In this document: positions 1-11,579 of the stretch, piece by piece
Numbering within the stretch: the first letter of the stretch is position 1
How the letters are laid out: every line of letters starts with the position of its first letter
From: Hemicentrotus pulcherrimus
Lineage: Eukaryota > Echinodermata > Echinoidea > Camarodonta > Strongylocentrotidae
Length of the DNA: 64,000 bases
Assembly (NCBI GenBank): GCA_003118195.1
Contig: BEXV01000160.1
Span: 298,251-362,250 of the forward strand
Direction: 5' to 3'
The notes under the pieces: model-generated
The model's input: only the letters and a program-made list of their open reading frames with translations
Databases searched by the model: none
Told to the model about the DNA's origin: nothing
Translations under genes and position numbers: made by a program

Positions 1-1225
1 ACGGCGTTATCGTCTGTTTTGCCACTCTACTTTGTAACCGTTTAGTCCTTGACATGTTATTTGTTGCATTCCGTCCCCCTGCAATCCTCCCACATCGGAT
101 TAATATGAATTCCATCGTGTTCATTTCCTCATTAGACAGAAAATAAGTAATAAACCAATATTGGCAGTGCACTGTTTGCTTTGACTTTGGAATGATAAAG
201 AGAGTTCTTCCAAAGTCGGTCGATCACGAACAATGATATTCCTTTTAATTCCAAAAGCAACTGGATGCAACAAGCGACGAAATAATCATAAATGTTTGTC
301 CTTAATAAAGAAAGAACCGCTTATAATGATATCACACACTGATCCTTTACTCGAGTAAGTTTGGATATTTGTGTTATGAGAGTATCCTTTCTCTCTGCTA
401 ATAGTGTTGGAATGATAATCCTTCACGAGTCCACAACTTATATATCCTCGCCCGGCGCTGTCCGGTAAACTAAGTTGTATTCCCTGTGTAAAACTATAAT
501 ATTAATTTCTGCGAAAAGAGCGCAGGTATAAACGTACGTCAAAGCCGGAAATATGTATCTAACAATGGCTCTGAATTAAAAACTCATTGCTCTACGTAAG
601 AGCTGATTTGCGAGAATGAGTCAATGACCAAAACACATGAGTCAAAAGAACTAAGCGATTTGTAGGTGGCCAGCACAGGTCCTCTCAAGTGTACGTCTCT
701 GGCAAGAAATGGCAAGCTATTGCCGCCGCTGTTGACAGACCCTCTCTTGGCAGACGACTAGGGGTTTGTGTCGTCGTCTTTCCCGCGCGTTTATGCGCGA
801 TGATCCAGATAATAGGGACAGGCAGAGGCTTGGCATACGCTTTGACACATTTTGATGTAAAGGCAAGTCATGCATCGTTACCACAACCTCTTATGGTCAC
901 ATGAACGCATTGTTTAATTATAGACTTTCCCTGCTACCATGTGACCTAATGAAATGTTGTAATAATGATACAACAATTAAGCAATCAACTTTTTCATTAA
1001 AATTAATTTGATTGCCTACATGTGTTTATTTTTTGTTTACGATTCTTTTCCCCCTCGGTACATTCCAGGACAATGCACAATGATAAAAAGGGTTCACCGA
1101 AGAGAAACATTTTTTATGCAATAATTTAATAAACTATAGATTTAAATATCAACTGGGTGGTCACAACCACAAATACAAAGTTTGTACGAAAACGGAATGA
1201 TGCTTGACAAACATAATTAAACATA
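1..1225. other. No gene recognised; unique-looking AT-rich DNA
   Basis: I see no recognisable coding exon, RNA gene or mobile element here. The most GC-rich part is about 690-800, which has a small open frame with no recognisable motif and a five-base-pair CGCGC/GCGCG hairpin at 784-799. Splice-like and TATA-like strings occur at the rate expected for AT-rich DNA, so I do not call a promoter. Confidence 0.6.
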
Positions 1226-1557
1226 TTTAAAGCCACCAAAATGTAGACGGCACAATTTCACTTAAATTGTATCATAATGTGAGAGAGGATGTCATTATTA
1301 AGACAAAATTCTGCAAAATTTCTCATCAAAAATGTGTTTTAAGACAAATATTGATAAAAGAATACATAATTTAGGTTTTCTGTAGTACGCAGAAAATCTT
1401 AATTTTGCATTCTTTCATCTTTGCCTTCAGACATATTTTTTTTATAATCCTTGTAGAAATGTGTCTGAAATAACATCCTCTTTCACAATATGATACAATT
1501 TAAGTGAAATTTTGCCGTCAAATTTCTGGGGCTCCCAACATTTTAGAGGGGCTTTAA
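1226..1557. mobile_element. Foldback (palindromic) MITE-like element
   Basis: The whole segment is a long imperfect inverted repeat centred near 1386. The outer ends are TTAAAGCC (left) and GGGCTTTAA (right). The arm around 1236-1300 (GACGGCACAATTTCACTT, TTGTATCATAATGTGAGAG, GGATGTCATTATT) returns as its reverse complement at about 1466-1528 (AACATCCTCTTTCACA, ATATGATACAATTTAAGTG, AAATTTTGCCGTC). The symmetry continues to the centre, where TTTTCTG at 1376-1382 pairs with CAGAAAA at 1390-1396. The right arm has about 11 extra bases near 1533-1545. There is no open frame of note, so it would be non-autonomous and moved by a transposase encoded elsewhere. A family name cannot be given without a repeat library. 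Confidence 0.8.
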
Positions 1558-2309
1558 CCATGATGATGTAAATTCAATTATTTGCCAAAGGTAATTGCTG
1601 GTAAATGTGGTTTTTTTAAGATTTACAATAACATCCGTAACGAAATGTTCATAATTATGAAATCTCATCCATATTTAGAGTCTGGTTTTTCCTTATTTTT
1701 TAACAGGATCGGAAAACTTAGAACACGTAGAGACCAAATGAACGATCAGTCATTGCAGTAGAGCCTAGTTAATGAGAAGAAAAAAGGAAAAAATCATTTG
1801 TACTTCACAAAGCTCATTGCTCGTGTCCACCTTGGTGGTAGGTCTATGCTATATAACTAATATAAGCTACAAACTAATATGAATTAACTAAGAGGCGTGG
1901 CGTATTCGAACGGGGCACGAGGGACACATGCCCCTCCCAATCAAATGGTGGACATTTTCATTTTCATTTTCAGGGTAATTAGACCCCTCCCCTCCCTTTG
2001 TTGTGCCTGTGCCTCCTACATAGTTATGACTCACGCTATGCCACTGGATAAACTTGATACATGTAATTAAGTCCAACTTTTTTTTGTTCAGCTGCAACAT
2101 TCAGGGTCAAGGCAACAATACTATGCATTGACATAATAATACCTCGAGGTATGCCCACACAATATTGATAACCCATGCACAATGTTTGGGGATTAGGGGT
2201 TTCACATTGGAATTCGATTTATAAATCTTGTTTCTAGATTACGCCTTTCGTCCGTGCACCCAAAAATTGATCACCCTTCTTCGTTTCGCTAATCCTTTAT
2301 AAATCCTTC
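1558..2309. other. No gene recognised; possible old repeat fragment at 1890-2050
   Basis: Mostly featureless. The segment 1890-2050 (GGCGTATTCGAACGGGGCAC, then TGCCCCTCCCAATC, and TATGCCACTGG at its end) looks like the worn GC-rich repeat debris common in marine invertebrate genomes. It shares GCCCCTCCCAATC with 35577-35589. The TTTTCA unit is repeated three times near 1957-1976. The family is not identified. Confidence 0.35.
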
Positions 2310-2310
2310 C

Positions 2311-2343
<33 letters not shown>

Positions 2344-2372
2344 GCACTCTCTCTCTCTCTCTCTTTCTGTGT
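2310..2372. repeat. Compound microsatellite (CT)n-(CA)n-(CT)n
   Basis: A run of CT dinucleotides passes into about ten CA units and back to CT, followed by TTTCTGTGTGTC. It is a simple sequence repeat, probably length-polymorphic, and lies in a wider pyrimidine-rich area that extends to about 2560. Confidence 0.95.
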
Positions 2373-2481
2373 GTCAGTCTCCCAAGCTCAAGTGCTTATA
2401 TTCCCTTTTTAATCCTCTCTGTATATCGTAATATCTGTATTCTCAAGCTCGCCTCCCACTCCTTTTTCGATCAGTTTCTAT

Positions 2482-2485
<4 letters not shown>

Positions 2486-2512
<27 letters not shown>
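2486..2512. repeat. (CT)n microsatellite
   Basis: An almost pure CT dinucleotide run of about 13 units, followed by the pyrimidine-rich stretch CTTTCTCCTTATCTCTC. Confidence 0.95.
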
Positions 2513-2517
<5 letters not shown>

Positions 2518-2559
2518 CTTATCTCTCTTTTTTCTTCCTTTCCTTCCTCCTTTTTTTGC

Positions 2560-4740
2560 ATTCATTTTCTGTTCTTTTCGATCCTCCTGTTGCGATCATG
2601 TTCCGTCATTCTTGGAACATTGTGTTGAAAGTACAATGACTCGTCAACAACATGAGTTACGTTCTCCCATTCCTTTGAGCAGGTGATCCCATCAGAATCC
2701 AAGGTAGCGCATTAATCAGGGGAAAATATCAATCGTGTATGTGACACCCACCCACCACCAAAAAAAACGGAAGCACAATATATCTGATTCATTTACATGT
2801 TAAAAATCGATAGAGAGTGTGAAAGCAAAGTACATCCACTGTCGAGGGTATAGTTTGTAATTGATTAGAAAATTATGTCAAACGATCTTGCTTGAGTGAT
2901 TTGAAAATTGAAAAAGAATGATGATAATATTGCCGCATACTTTTTGTATCTGTGGAAAACGGAACATGTTCTTTCATTACGTATCAAAAGAGATATGATT
3001 ATGATGTAGAATTAAAAAATATGATTATGTAAATAAACAGTTCGATTACAAACTTTTTTAAAAGTATTTTCAAAATGCCTTGAAAAGTGCAGTCTTGTTT
3101 TAAATCTATTATGTAAATTTATTCACATTTTGGGTCGGCGATCCCTATCATTTACTAAACTAAAACTAAGGGGTTTGGAAGCTGTGTGTGATAGCCATTG
3201 AAGACAAGATAGTCTACTTCATATCGAGAGTATATAAAACAATCCTTCCATGTATGTCCGTGTAATCGGACCATCTTTGAAGATGACACATGGATCCCAT
3301 CTTTAGAATCTCATCCAACATGGCGATTCATGTCCTCCACGTGTCTTTGATCAACCCGTATAACCATGTCATATGTATGTAAACAAAAAACAAGGAGATT
3401 TCAGCCAAGCTGTTGCTGTCACTGAGTATTATCGAGATATATCCTAGGGGACTGCTTGAACACTTCCCCCTGACTATCAGCAGTAGAAAACATTCGTACA
3501 TGATGACTAAGGTCTTCTTATGACTCCTTATACACCTGCTGTCTACCAAGCAGGCGGATGTCCCTTTTCTACCCTTCATAATTTTTATTTTTGTTATCAC
3601 ATGAATTTGGCACTCGACATCTTAGATATGTTTTCTAATCACATGAGCAACTCGGTCACTGTAGGTAGAGTGCAATTGGGCACCATTACAAAGGGGAAGT
3701 TGCAATGATTAATTTCTTTTTCTTTATCAACAGAGTTTACCACAATATTGCACAATAATGAATCAACCTATTGTGGTCTCTTATCGACTTGATATTGCAG
3801 ATTAATGAATCTATAATTATGATTGGTTATTCAGATTTGTGGGATATTATATTAATTTTATTCTTATTGTTCACTCTCTGTAGTAACAGAAAAGTGCATT
3901 CTTAGAGTATTAATATCCAACCACTTTTTTCCGATCACACTACATCTCTGATTGTAATCACAGACAGATAATAACTGGTCAAATCTTAAATTCAAACTAA
4001 AGATTGCTTACGTATTCATTGCAGGATCCTTGATTTCTAGAACGTAAATATGAATTCTAATACATTTTCTGAGAAGAGTCCGAGATGAAGAACGTTTTCA
4101 AATACAACGAACAGTTGCATTCTATCATTGAGAAAATCGCATCGAAACACTGGCGCTCGAGGGCTTGGAAGTTTTTCGAGTTTCTGACTATTCGTAGACA
4201 ATACACCAGATGGATTTCCCGCCACAGAATGTGTTTTCGGTTATAAACGTGTCAGATCTTTGAAAGTGGCAGATCCATCTCTCCTGTTAGATGATCAGTC
4301 AGACATTTCCGTTCCTAGACGCGAGACTGTACGTCTGGGACTACAGAATCGGGCTAAGCTACCTCCAGGGTTCTTTACTATCAGTTATCACGGAAACCCA
4401 TAGTGTGATCCTAGAGATAATTCTTGAATGATTAAGAATATACTGTTATCCTAAAATTTAGGAATGGATGCTTTTAAAAAGAGTTATAATTACTTTCATG
4501 CTTTGAAGTTACTTAAAAGTCATAATGGCCAGAAAACACTTAGAAGGTTGGGGGAATAAAATTCATCAAACAAAAAACGGGCATTTAATAATTGTAGCTG
4601 AAGATTTGCCATTCGATGCCACATATACTTACAATTGAGAGCTGAGAGAGCTTCAAGAGAAACTTTACAGCAACTCAAAGAGTAGAAGCTATTTTCAACA
4701 CAGGAAGACGGAAGAGTACCCCTAGATCATGGGAGACCTT
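2560..4740. other. No gene or repeat family recognised
   Basis: AT-rich DNA with short overlapping open frames on both strands (for example about 3328-3600 minus and 3520-3708 plus). None has a recognisable domain, good codon character or bounding splice sites. I see no tandem array or SINE signature here. Confidence 0.55.
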
Positions 4741-4746
4741 TGCGCA

Positions 4747-5055
4747 ACTCTCTCTCTCTCTCTCTCTCTCTCGTTCTCCCACCTATTCCTCCCCTCTCAC
4801 CTCTCCCCTCCCTCTCCTTCCACACCTTATCCCTCTACCTCTCTCTCATTCCTATCCACATCTATCTCTATTCCCTCTCTCTAATGTACCTCCTTTTTTT
4901 TCTCCATTTCCCCCTCTTTTATTCTTTTATTATCTATCTTTTTTCCCCTCTCCCTCCTCCCAACCCTCCACCCCTCTCTCTCTCTCTCCCTCTTTCTCTC
5001 TCCCACCTTTACCTCTCCTTCTTTATCCCTTGTACTCTCACCCCACCCTTTCGCA
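4747..5055. repeat. Long pyrimidine tract with (CT)n core
   Basis: About 300 bases are almost entirely C and T on the plus strand. It starts with 13 CT units at 4747-4772, continues through irregular CTC/TCC/TTT blocks, and has a second CT-rich block at about 4975-5003. Read as protein it gives a 151-residue Leu/Ser/Pro-rich frame (4740-5195), which is the expected result of translating a CT repeat and is not a gene. Long mirror-like purine/pyrimidine tracts can form triplex DNA; that is a property of the class and is not shown here. Confidence 0.9.
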
Positions 5056-6155
5056 CACACCCTACGTCTTCCGCAAAGAGCACCTTAAAAGCCATAGGAG
5101 GATGTGGGGAGCGCCAAACTGTTGCTATTCGTAGCCCGTTGGAAAGGGTTTGTAACATTTTGCCCTCCTCTTTCGTCTGCGGTATTGTTCTTTGAACATG
5201 ACGTCAAGGAAATAAGTCGTATCCTGCCCCTGGGCATTTGAAAAAATAGGTGCCTGAATTATTCATATTACAGTCGACACGATGAAACGGTACAAAGAAA
5301 CATGAAATACTACCATGTCGCGAAAGTGAAATGAAAATAATTCAAAATGAAAACTCAGATTTACTTTCGATCTTCAAAATAAGACCAATTATGCCGCAAG
5401 GGGACGGAAGCTGTTGATTTCCCCACAACATGAAAATTTGTCATGATTGTTGCAAACATGATTTGACCACACACTGCTCCTGTTCCAATTAGGGAATAAA
5501 TATCAAGATACAATAATGTATACGAATGAAAAAAACTTCCAATCTACTATCACAGAAGTTATAACAGACAGCAATAACGGCTCATGAAAACCCCATTTCC
5601 GGCCTAAGAAGGGGGCATGATATGGATAACCCTGCTTCTCGAAATTGCTGCTCTAGTATCCTTATATTTCTCGCTTTAATCTCCTCTTTTTCTAAGATAT
5701 TAATGCTATACTTTCTCTCATTCGTTTTAAAGACTATACTGCTATAATCTTGCACCTTGGAATAACAACCTCATGATAAATTCATGAATTTTGAAAGATA
5801 GTACCGAATTGAAATATACATTTAATTTGATTTTGAATTGAAATTCACATCATATTCCTTCTCATTATCTACAATAAAGGTAAACATAAAGACCAGTACA
5901 GTTAATGATTGAGAAAATAGAAGGAGGCAAAAACCTTGTGGTTGTGCCTTTCTTGAGAACGCCTAATACTCGACAGTTTCTTTAACTTTGTGTATTTATT
6001 TCAACCATTGTCTAACTGTTTGTACGTTTATTTGTATTTTAAATCCAATCTCAACTTTTTTGCAATTAAAAAAGAAATGAGTGAATGCAAATATGACATC
6101 TTGTCATACGGGCATTTGAAATTGAAGACAGCCACCTCATCAACAAAAAAATAAT
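5056..6155. other. No gene or repeat family recognised
   Basis: AT-rich DNA without a supported exon, RNA gene or repeat. It includes one CRE-type palindrome TGACGTCA at 5199-5206; a single such site is expected by chance in a window this long. Confidence 0.55.
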
Positions 6156-6266
6156 AAAGTCAAACCTGCCGATTAAGGCCAACCAAGGGGCGGGGGAGGG
6201 GGGGGGGGGNNNNNNNNNNNNNNNNGGCCGTTATAGAGAGGTGGCCACTAAGACAGGTTTGACTAT
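6156..6266. repeat. Inverted repeat pair broken by an assembly gap
   Basis: AGTCAAACCTG at 6158-6168 is matched by its reverse complement CAGGTTTGACT at 6254-6264, and the adjoining AAGGCCAACC and GGTGGCCACT also correspond. The minus-strand reading of the right arm (AGTCAAACCTGTCTTAGTGG, then CCACC) is a motif I know from sea-urchin repeats. The inside holds a poly-G run and unknown bases, so the true length is uncertain. It may be two ends of one MITE or two independent insertions. Confidence 0.65.
6210..6225. other. Assembly gap (16 N)
   Basis: Sixteen unknown bases directly follow a G-rich run (CGGGGGAGGG then nine G). The gap is most simply a sequencing or assembly failure at the homopolymer, so its length need not be real. 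Confidence 0.99.
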
Positions 6267-8108
6267 ATTGATAATCTGCGGCAGAGTGAGAAACTTAAAG
6301 GTATTACAAAGTTTTGGGAAATTTTGAAAAATGGGTGGATATTGATTCTTTACAATTTTGATATATTTGGATTCCCCTGTGGATGTATAAAAAGCACTAT
6401 GAATTTTAGATCCCAAAACACTTCTGCTTTCGAGAAAAATTGAATATAAAGATTTATCGGTGCTCCCGATAAATGTTGATGAATTTGAAAAAGCTCCTAG
6501 GGCCGTACAATGGTAGCTGCGACCATGAAAATCTCAGGATATGTAGTTGTGGTATATAATTTCCCAAAGGGAATAGCTCATCGGTCGATTTTAGTCAATA
6601 AACATTGTTTTATAGCTTAATTAATATCTTGACCTTGAGAGGGATCTATTCAACATAAAGTGTTTATTATTTACAATTTCATAAGTTTAGAGTCGATTTC
6701 GACCGCGACAACGATCACTGAATAATATAGGATCGCATATGCTTCGAATATGTTCATTTGAACCAAATTCATGACCCCATACCAAAACTTTGTATTGGCT
6801 TTAATTTAGCATTATCCTCAAGGTCTCTGAATAATTTGAGAGAATATCATCACGTCCCGTCCTATTTGCCTTCACACATGTCATCCCTTTCTATAAAATA
6901 ATATTTCCTCCGTGATTTGGGTTATGTCAACAGTTCATGTTTTGACGTCCAATATGATATTCCTAATTGCTTTCAGGGGATTTCTTTTCAGAGTAAAACA
7001 TAAAGAAGGTCGCCCGTCGAGTTAAAACTACTCGGGTTCAACTTAGGTAAATAAGCCTGAATCCAGGAGGACGAATCCTATGAAAACATTTTTATCGAAT
7101 CCGTGATGATATTTACCCCTGCAGTGGAAACTAGAAAGGGAAATCGCTTGAATATTTCCTCGTCCCCCAAGGTGGTTATCAAAGATTGGTTTTGACATGG
7201 AAATTGTTATAAAGTGGAGCGCGGAGTTTGTCGGTTGTGTCAGGCCAGGCAACCCAATGTATCCCTATCCCGAGGTGGCTGCCTCTTGACTGCAGTCTAC
7301 AGACGCATATGAAACTCTACTATACTCTTACCCTGCAGCATATAAGTTGTCAACGAACCGATTAACGTCATCGATAAAAATTCAAAGAACAAAAATAATA
7401 TGATAAAGATGAGCCAGAGAAATCAATAATACAATGTAAAATGGCAAATTTAACGAGTGATGGGCAATAGCCCCATTTAAAGTATCCCCCCCCCCACTCA
7501 ACTCGAGACAGAAGCATGTCCTTCGTTACTTTTGAATACCGCACGGACGGCATACATACGCTACGGCTTCTGCAGCAGTTAGCATGACTAGCGAACATTT
7601 TCTGATCAAAATGCTTTTATCATGTCTTTAAAAGAAGAGACAGCGACCATAAAACATCTTTCGATGACAGGAAAATGAGTCATGAAATGTCTCTAAGTGA
7701 TTACTTCGATAAATACAAGCTGTTACAATTATTGACACACCGATAACCATGGTTACGTTCCTTCCTGGTTTACGAATCCGATCATCAAAATGAACTTCGT
7801 ACATTATGTGTTTTAATATGTGGGAATGATAATGCAATTCTACTTCATTATATTTTGCACTGAAGTAAATTACTTCTCCACTTATCTTCCTTAAAAATTG
7901 TTTGGTTACTTTTTTTACACAAACATTAAATAAACACTGACGAAAATCTGTAGCACTCGAATATTACACTTTGTTATTTTGCACCGATGTCATAAATGTT
8001 ATTTAAGGTTACTTTAACATTCAGATATGAATTGAATACTAAAATTAAAGAACAATTTTGTTTTACGTTTACATTTATTGAAACCCTCTAAATAAGTTCT
8101 GAATTTGT
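6267..8108. other. No gene recognised
   Basis: AT-rich DNA with only short, unconvincing open frames. A run of about ten C at 7487-7496 is the only simple repeat of note. A palindromic AACCATGGTT near 7744-7753 resembles half of an X-box, but the second half does not fit. Confidence 0.55.
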
Positions 8109-8190
8109 TAACCGAATATTGGGTATAAGGGACATTATGTTTCCCCAACAAACTTGCGTGATTCCTTAGTACCCAATATTAGGAAAATTA
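8109..8190. repeat. Short imperfect inverted repeat
   Basis: CCGAATATTGGGTATAAGG on the left pairs with CCTTAGTACCCAATATTAGG on the right, with a loop of about 40 bases. The AATATTGGGTA core is a perfect match. It could be a small foldback remnant or chance in AT-rich DNA. Confidence 0.5.
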
Positions 8191-9594
8191 TACCCACCTT
8201 TCGTATGTTACACAGTGACGACAACAGTTATGTAAGAAGTTATATATAAATAAGGTTTTAGAACATCAGCGAATAAAGTGATATCTGAAGTATTAGAAGA
8301 GTATAGGGCAGCGACCTGTTTAGGACAGGAACGTGACTAAAACGGTCAATTTCATTTACGCTTTTCCAAGTCTTCTAAACTTCACCACGCAGAGATCGCG
8401 CGATTTATCCACCGCATGTTTGCTTTATGAAATAGCTTCTATTTTGGTCCTAGAATAAACTAAGACTCAGCAGGTTACAAATAAGGTATCAAAGATATGA
8501 AATGTTTTAGGCCAGGTTAGGTCGACAAATCTAAATTTTGTCAGATCCGTATTGTGAATATATGATTTGAGATTGTATGTCGGAAACAACATGTACGTCA
8601 CGGCAAAAGATGTACATGATAGCGCAATCAGATACAAATATCAACCATGAAATTGCGATTTTCATTTTCCCTCTGATTTTATTAATTTAGCTCTTAAAAC
8701 CCCAATTTTGACATGAAAAAGAAGATAAATAAAATAAAGCAAAAAAGATCTATTTAGTGTCTATTAAGGGCCGCCTTTTAATAATTTTGAAATCTAATGT
8801 CCGATAGAATTTGACGTGTTTTATCAAGTTTGACCATAAATCAAACTCATTAAAAGGCTCTGTCTTAAACAAGTCCTATTCATCTGGCATACTCATATTC
8901 AATAGACATGAGATCACAAATTACATAGAACAATATCCCCAATAAAAAGTTTTTACTATGAAATGATTTCTGAATTTGTGACACAGAGAATTATGTAAGT
9001 GACTTTAGAATACATGGGACAATCACAGGCTCTACTGCACTGGAATGATACTCCGTTATAGGATTATTTAGGAGATTTACACTATAGGAAATAAGGATCA
9101 AAAGAGGTACACATAGTGTTATGATATGCGATAAAAATGATTGTAATATCGGGAAACATGTAACGAGATATGACATGATGGGCTTTCTTTAAGATAATAG
9201 CTGCTAACGGCGGAAACTTGAGATGAGCTGTAAGGCGGTGACAAACTCTGGAAGAAAAATGAGAAAGCTATAAATAGCCCGGTGAATGCAAGGAAAGGAT
9301 TGAAGAGGAGAAGAGAAGAGTTGTGGGGTTTTTTTGGAAATCACTGACTTGCGTTAGCAATTATACCGGAAACCACAGTTATGATAACAACTGTTTTTGG
9401 CTATGATCGCCAGTATATTTAATATCATTAGACATGAGAAGCTGTCAAATTCATTCATAAATTTGAGATACTTCCCTCGCATAAAAATGGATGATCTAAA
9501 TCGTCATAGGGGTGCTTAGACATAATGATAATGATAGTTGGGTCTTACTTATTAAGTTACCCAGAGTAGACACTTTAGTATTAACACTGTTCTA
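8191..9594. other. No gene or repeat family recognised
   Basis: AT-rich DNA. A purine-rich patch (GAAGAGGAGAAGAGAAGAG) lies near 9303-9321. No exon, RNA gene or tandem repeat is supported. Confidence 0.55.
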
Positions 9595-9772
9595 CCTGCA
9601 GCCACTGCAATTAGTGTTACCTCGGCAATTGACTGCAGGGTACGCATTTACACCAGGGTGAAGAGTGGCAAATATGGATTAATGTCTTGCCAAAGGACGT
9701 TAGTGCCAGGCAGGGGTTCGAACCGTTAACCCTTGGATTAAGTGTCAAGTGAATGAACCACGGTCCCGCGTT
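9595..9772 (-). mobile_element. tRNA-derived SINE, minus strand
   Basis: On the minus strand the order is a degenerate A-box region (TGGTTCATTCACTTGAC), the spacer AATCCAAGGGTT, a good Pol III B box (GGTTCGAACCCC, around 9713-9725), then the body GGCACTAACGTCCTTTGGCA, CATTAATCCATATTTGCC and ACTCTTCACCCTGG. The same head and body occur in direct orientation at 50711-50937, so both copies belong to one subfamily. It has no coding capacity and would depend on a LINE reverse transcriptase. The 3' end is indistinct and I could not see target-site duplications with confidence. Confidence 0.8.
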
Positions 9773-10795
9773 ACATCCTCAAAGCCGTAAGAGAAAACAA
9801 ATATGGTGACAAAGATACAGGAGTTGATTGTCATTTTCCGCAGGTTCTTGCCATGTATGATGTAGGAAATTCATGCGCTCCCTCTTTTCCGTCCTGATTG
9901 GATGATAACATTTTCTTGAGGAACCCTGCAAAAGGCCCGGGTAGTCCTCATTCTCAAGCGAAGAATTTCCGACCGAATGAGTTTATCCCAACTCTTGGGA
10001 GTGAACGCAAAAGTGCATAGAGTTTCAACGACCCAAATTTTGACATTTTCTCCTATCAACACAATTCTCATGGAAACTAAGAGAGGGTGAAATCTACATG
10101 TGTGTTTCATTGAAAGCTTGACAGAAGCTCGAACTTCATGTTGATTTTGCAAGCATGTCTTTTGTTCTTTTATAAAAACCTGTTTTTACTTCGAAGATAC
10201 CACTACTAGTTCTCGTGGGGATTCATATAAAATGAAACGACAATAAACTACCCTTGAGAGTGAGCTAAGTGTCACCATGAATTTCCGTAGTCCTGGGAAA
10301 ACGATGCTTGACGTATGGTACAGGACCGTCCATTTTATTATTCTCATAAAGCTTTTTTCCCTCCTTTATTTCTTTCTTTCTTTTCTTATTTTACCAGGGA
10401 CCATGACATGGCACGTACATGAATGACAAACGGTGGTAAGATACAAAACATCGCACAATGTTACTTCTTTTTTCAACAACACATCCTAGAACAAATAATC
10501 GTGTTCGGTATACAGAACACCTGTATGTTTGCACAGAAATGTTTATACGAACTTGAAATGGGTTCCATCCAGACCACACTCACTTCACTTTCATGCTGTT
10601 TCGTTTATTTCTTTGTGAAAATTTTCTCTGATGCTCGTCGTCCTCAGAGCCTACGGTGTGGACCAACTTCATGTTTTACGTTGAGTAAGCTGCTTCAATG
10701 GTGGTTATTACTACCATGACTTCTTTTATCTTGGATAAATTGAGTGTAGTATTCTCTTTTTGTAACTACAACGTCGACAACCAAATGATACCATA
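9773..10795. other. No gene recognised
   Basis: Opposing short open frames (about 9871-10152 minus, 10391-10579 minus, 10423-10719 plus) overlap each other and show no domain, signal peptide or conserved motif. I treat them as chance. Confidence 0.5.
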
Positions 10796-10815
10796 TCTCT
10801 CTCTCTCTCTCTCTC
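10796..10815. repeat. (CT)n microsatellite
   Basis: A pure CT run of about ten units, followed by a short pyrimidine-rich extension. Confidence 0.9.
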
Positions 10816-11309
10816 ACCCTCCCTTCTCTCTAATCCAGAGCTGTTATACCGAGAAAATGTTCTCGTTAATTTTTTTCTTCAAATGCTCACTGTCAACAAC
10901 CATGCTCTAAGCGTATGTTAATGACATGTCATTCATCCTTCATCATATTTTGGCCAATATTACTTATCATTGTGCATGGGGTATCTCAATGTGCGACCTA
11001 GTCTACCTTCATATCAATTGCTGTTGAGTTTTTCCTAATTCACAAGTCAGCATCTACATTTTATCTCTCAGTCATTGGTATAAATTAAGTTCTTATTTTC
11101 TCATTCAACAGAAGTAAGGAAATTTGAATAATTTCTTAAAATTCAGAGAGATGTTTCGGTATTGATTGGGTGATTACAAAATTAGAATTTTAGTTTCTTT
11201 TGCTTAAGTTAACCCAATGTTTACTGCGACCGGATGGTCTCTGTGTCAAGCCAATGGGAATTAGAGAACTCGGTAGTCAACAGGTTAATATTTGTCATTT
11301 GCTGTCTCT

Positions 11310-11452
11310 TTAACTCAATACCTCCTTCTCCGTTTATTTCACTCTCTACCTCACTTCTCCTTTCCTCTCGTTGTCTCTTCTCGTTGTCACTCCTCTCCTC
11401 CCCGCTCTTTTCTTTCGCTCCATCTACCTTTCCTATTCCCTCTTTTACCATC
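11310..11452. repeat. Pyrimidine-rich tract, imperfect
   Basis: About 140 bases with very few purines on the plus strand, made of irregular TCC, CTC and TTT blocks rather than a pure dinucleotide run. It generates the Ser/Leu/Phe-rich frames at 11234-11579 and, on the opposite strand, a Glu/Lys/Arg-rich frame. Neither is credible as a gene. Confidence 0.8.
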
Positions 11453-11579
11453 AAACTATCATCAGTGTGTCGTGAACTCTGCTGCTGTGCCTAATGCTAT
11501 ATTTTTCAGGATATCCCAGCACTCTGGGGGGATCACTTTCGCTCTAAACAGGGATTTCCCCCACAACGAGAGTAAATGA

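Noticed and set aside
4740..5195. 151-codon open frame, the longest in the window
   Set aside because: It is a translated pyrimidine tract (Leu/Ser/Pro/Phe only for most of its length) with no domain.
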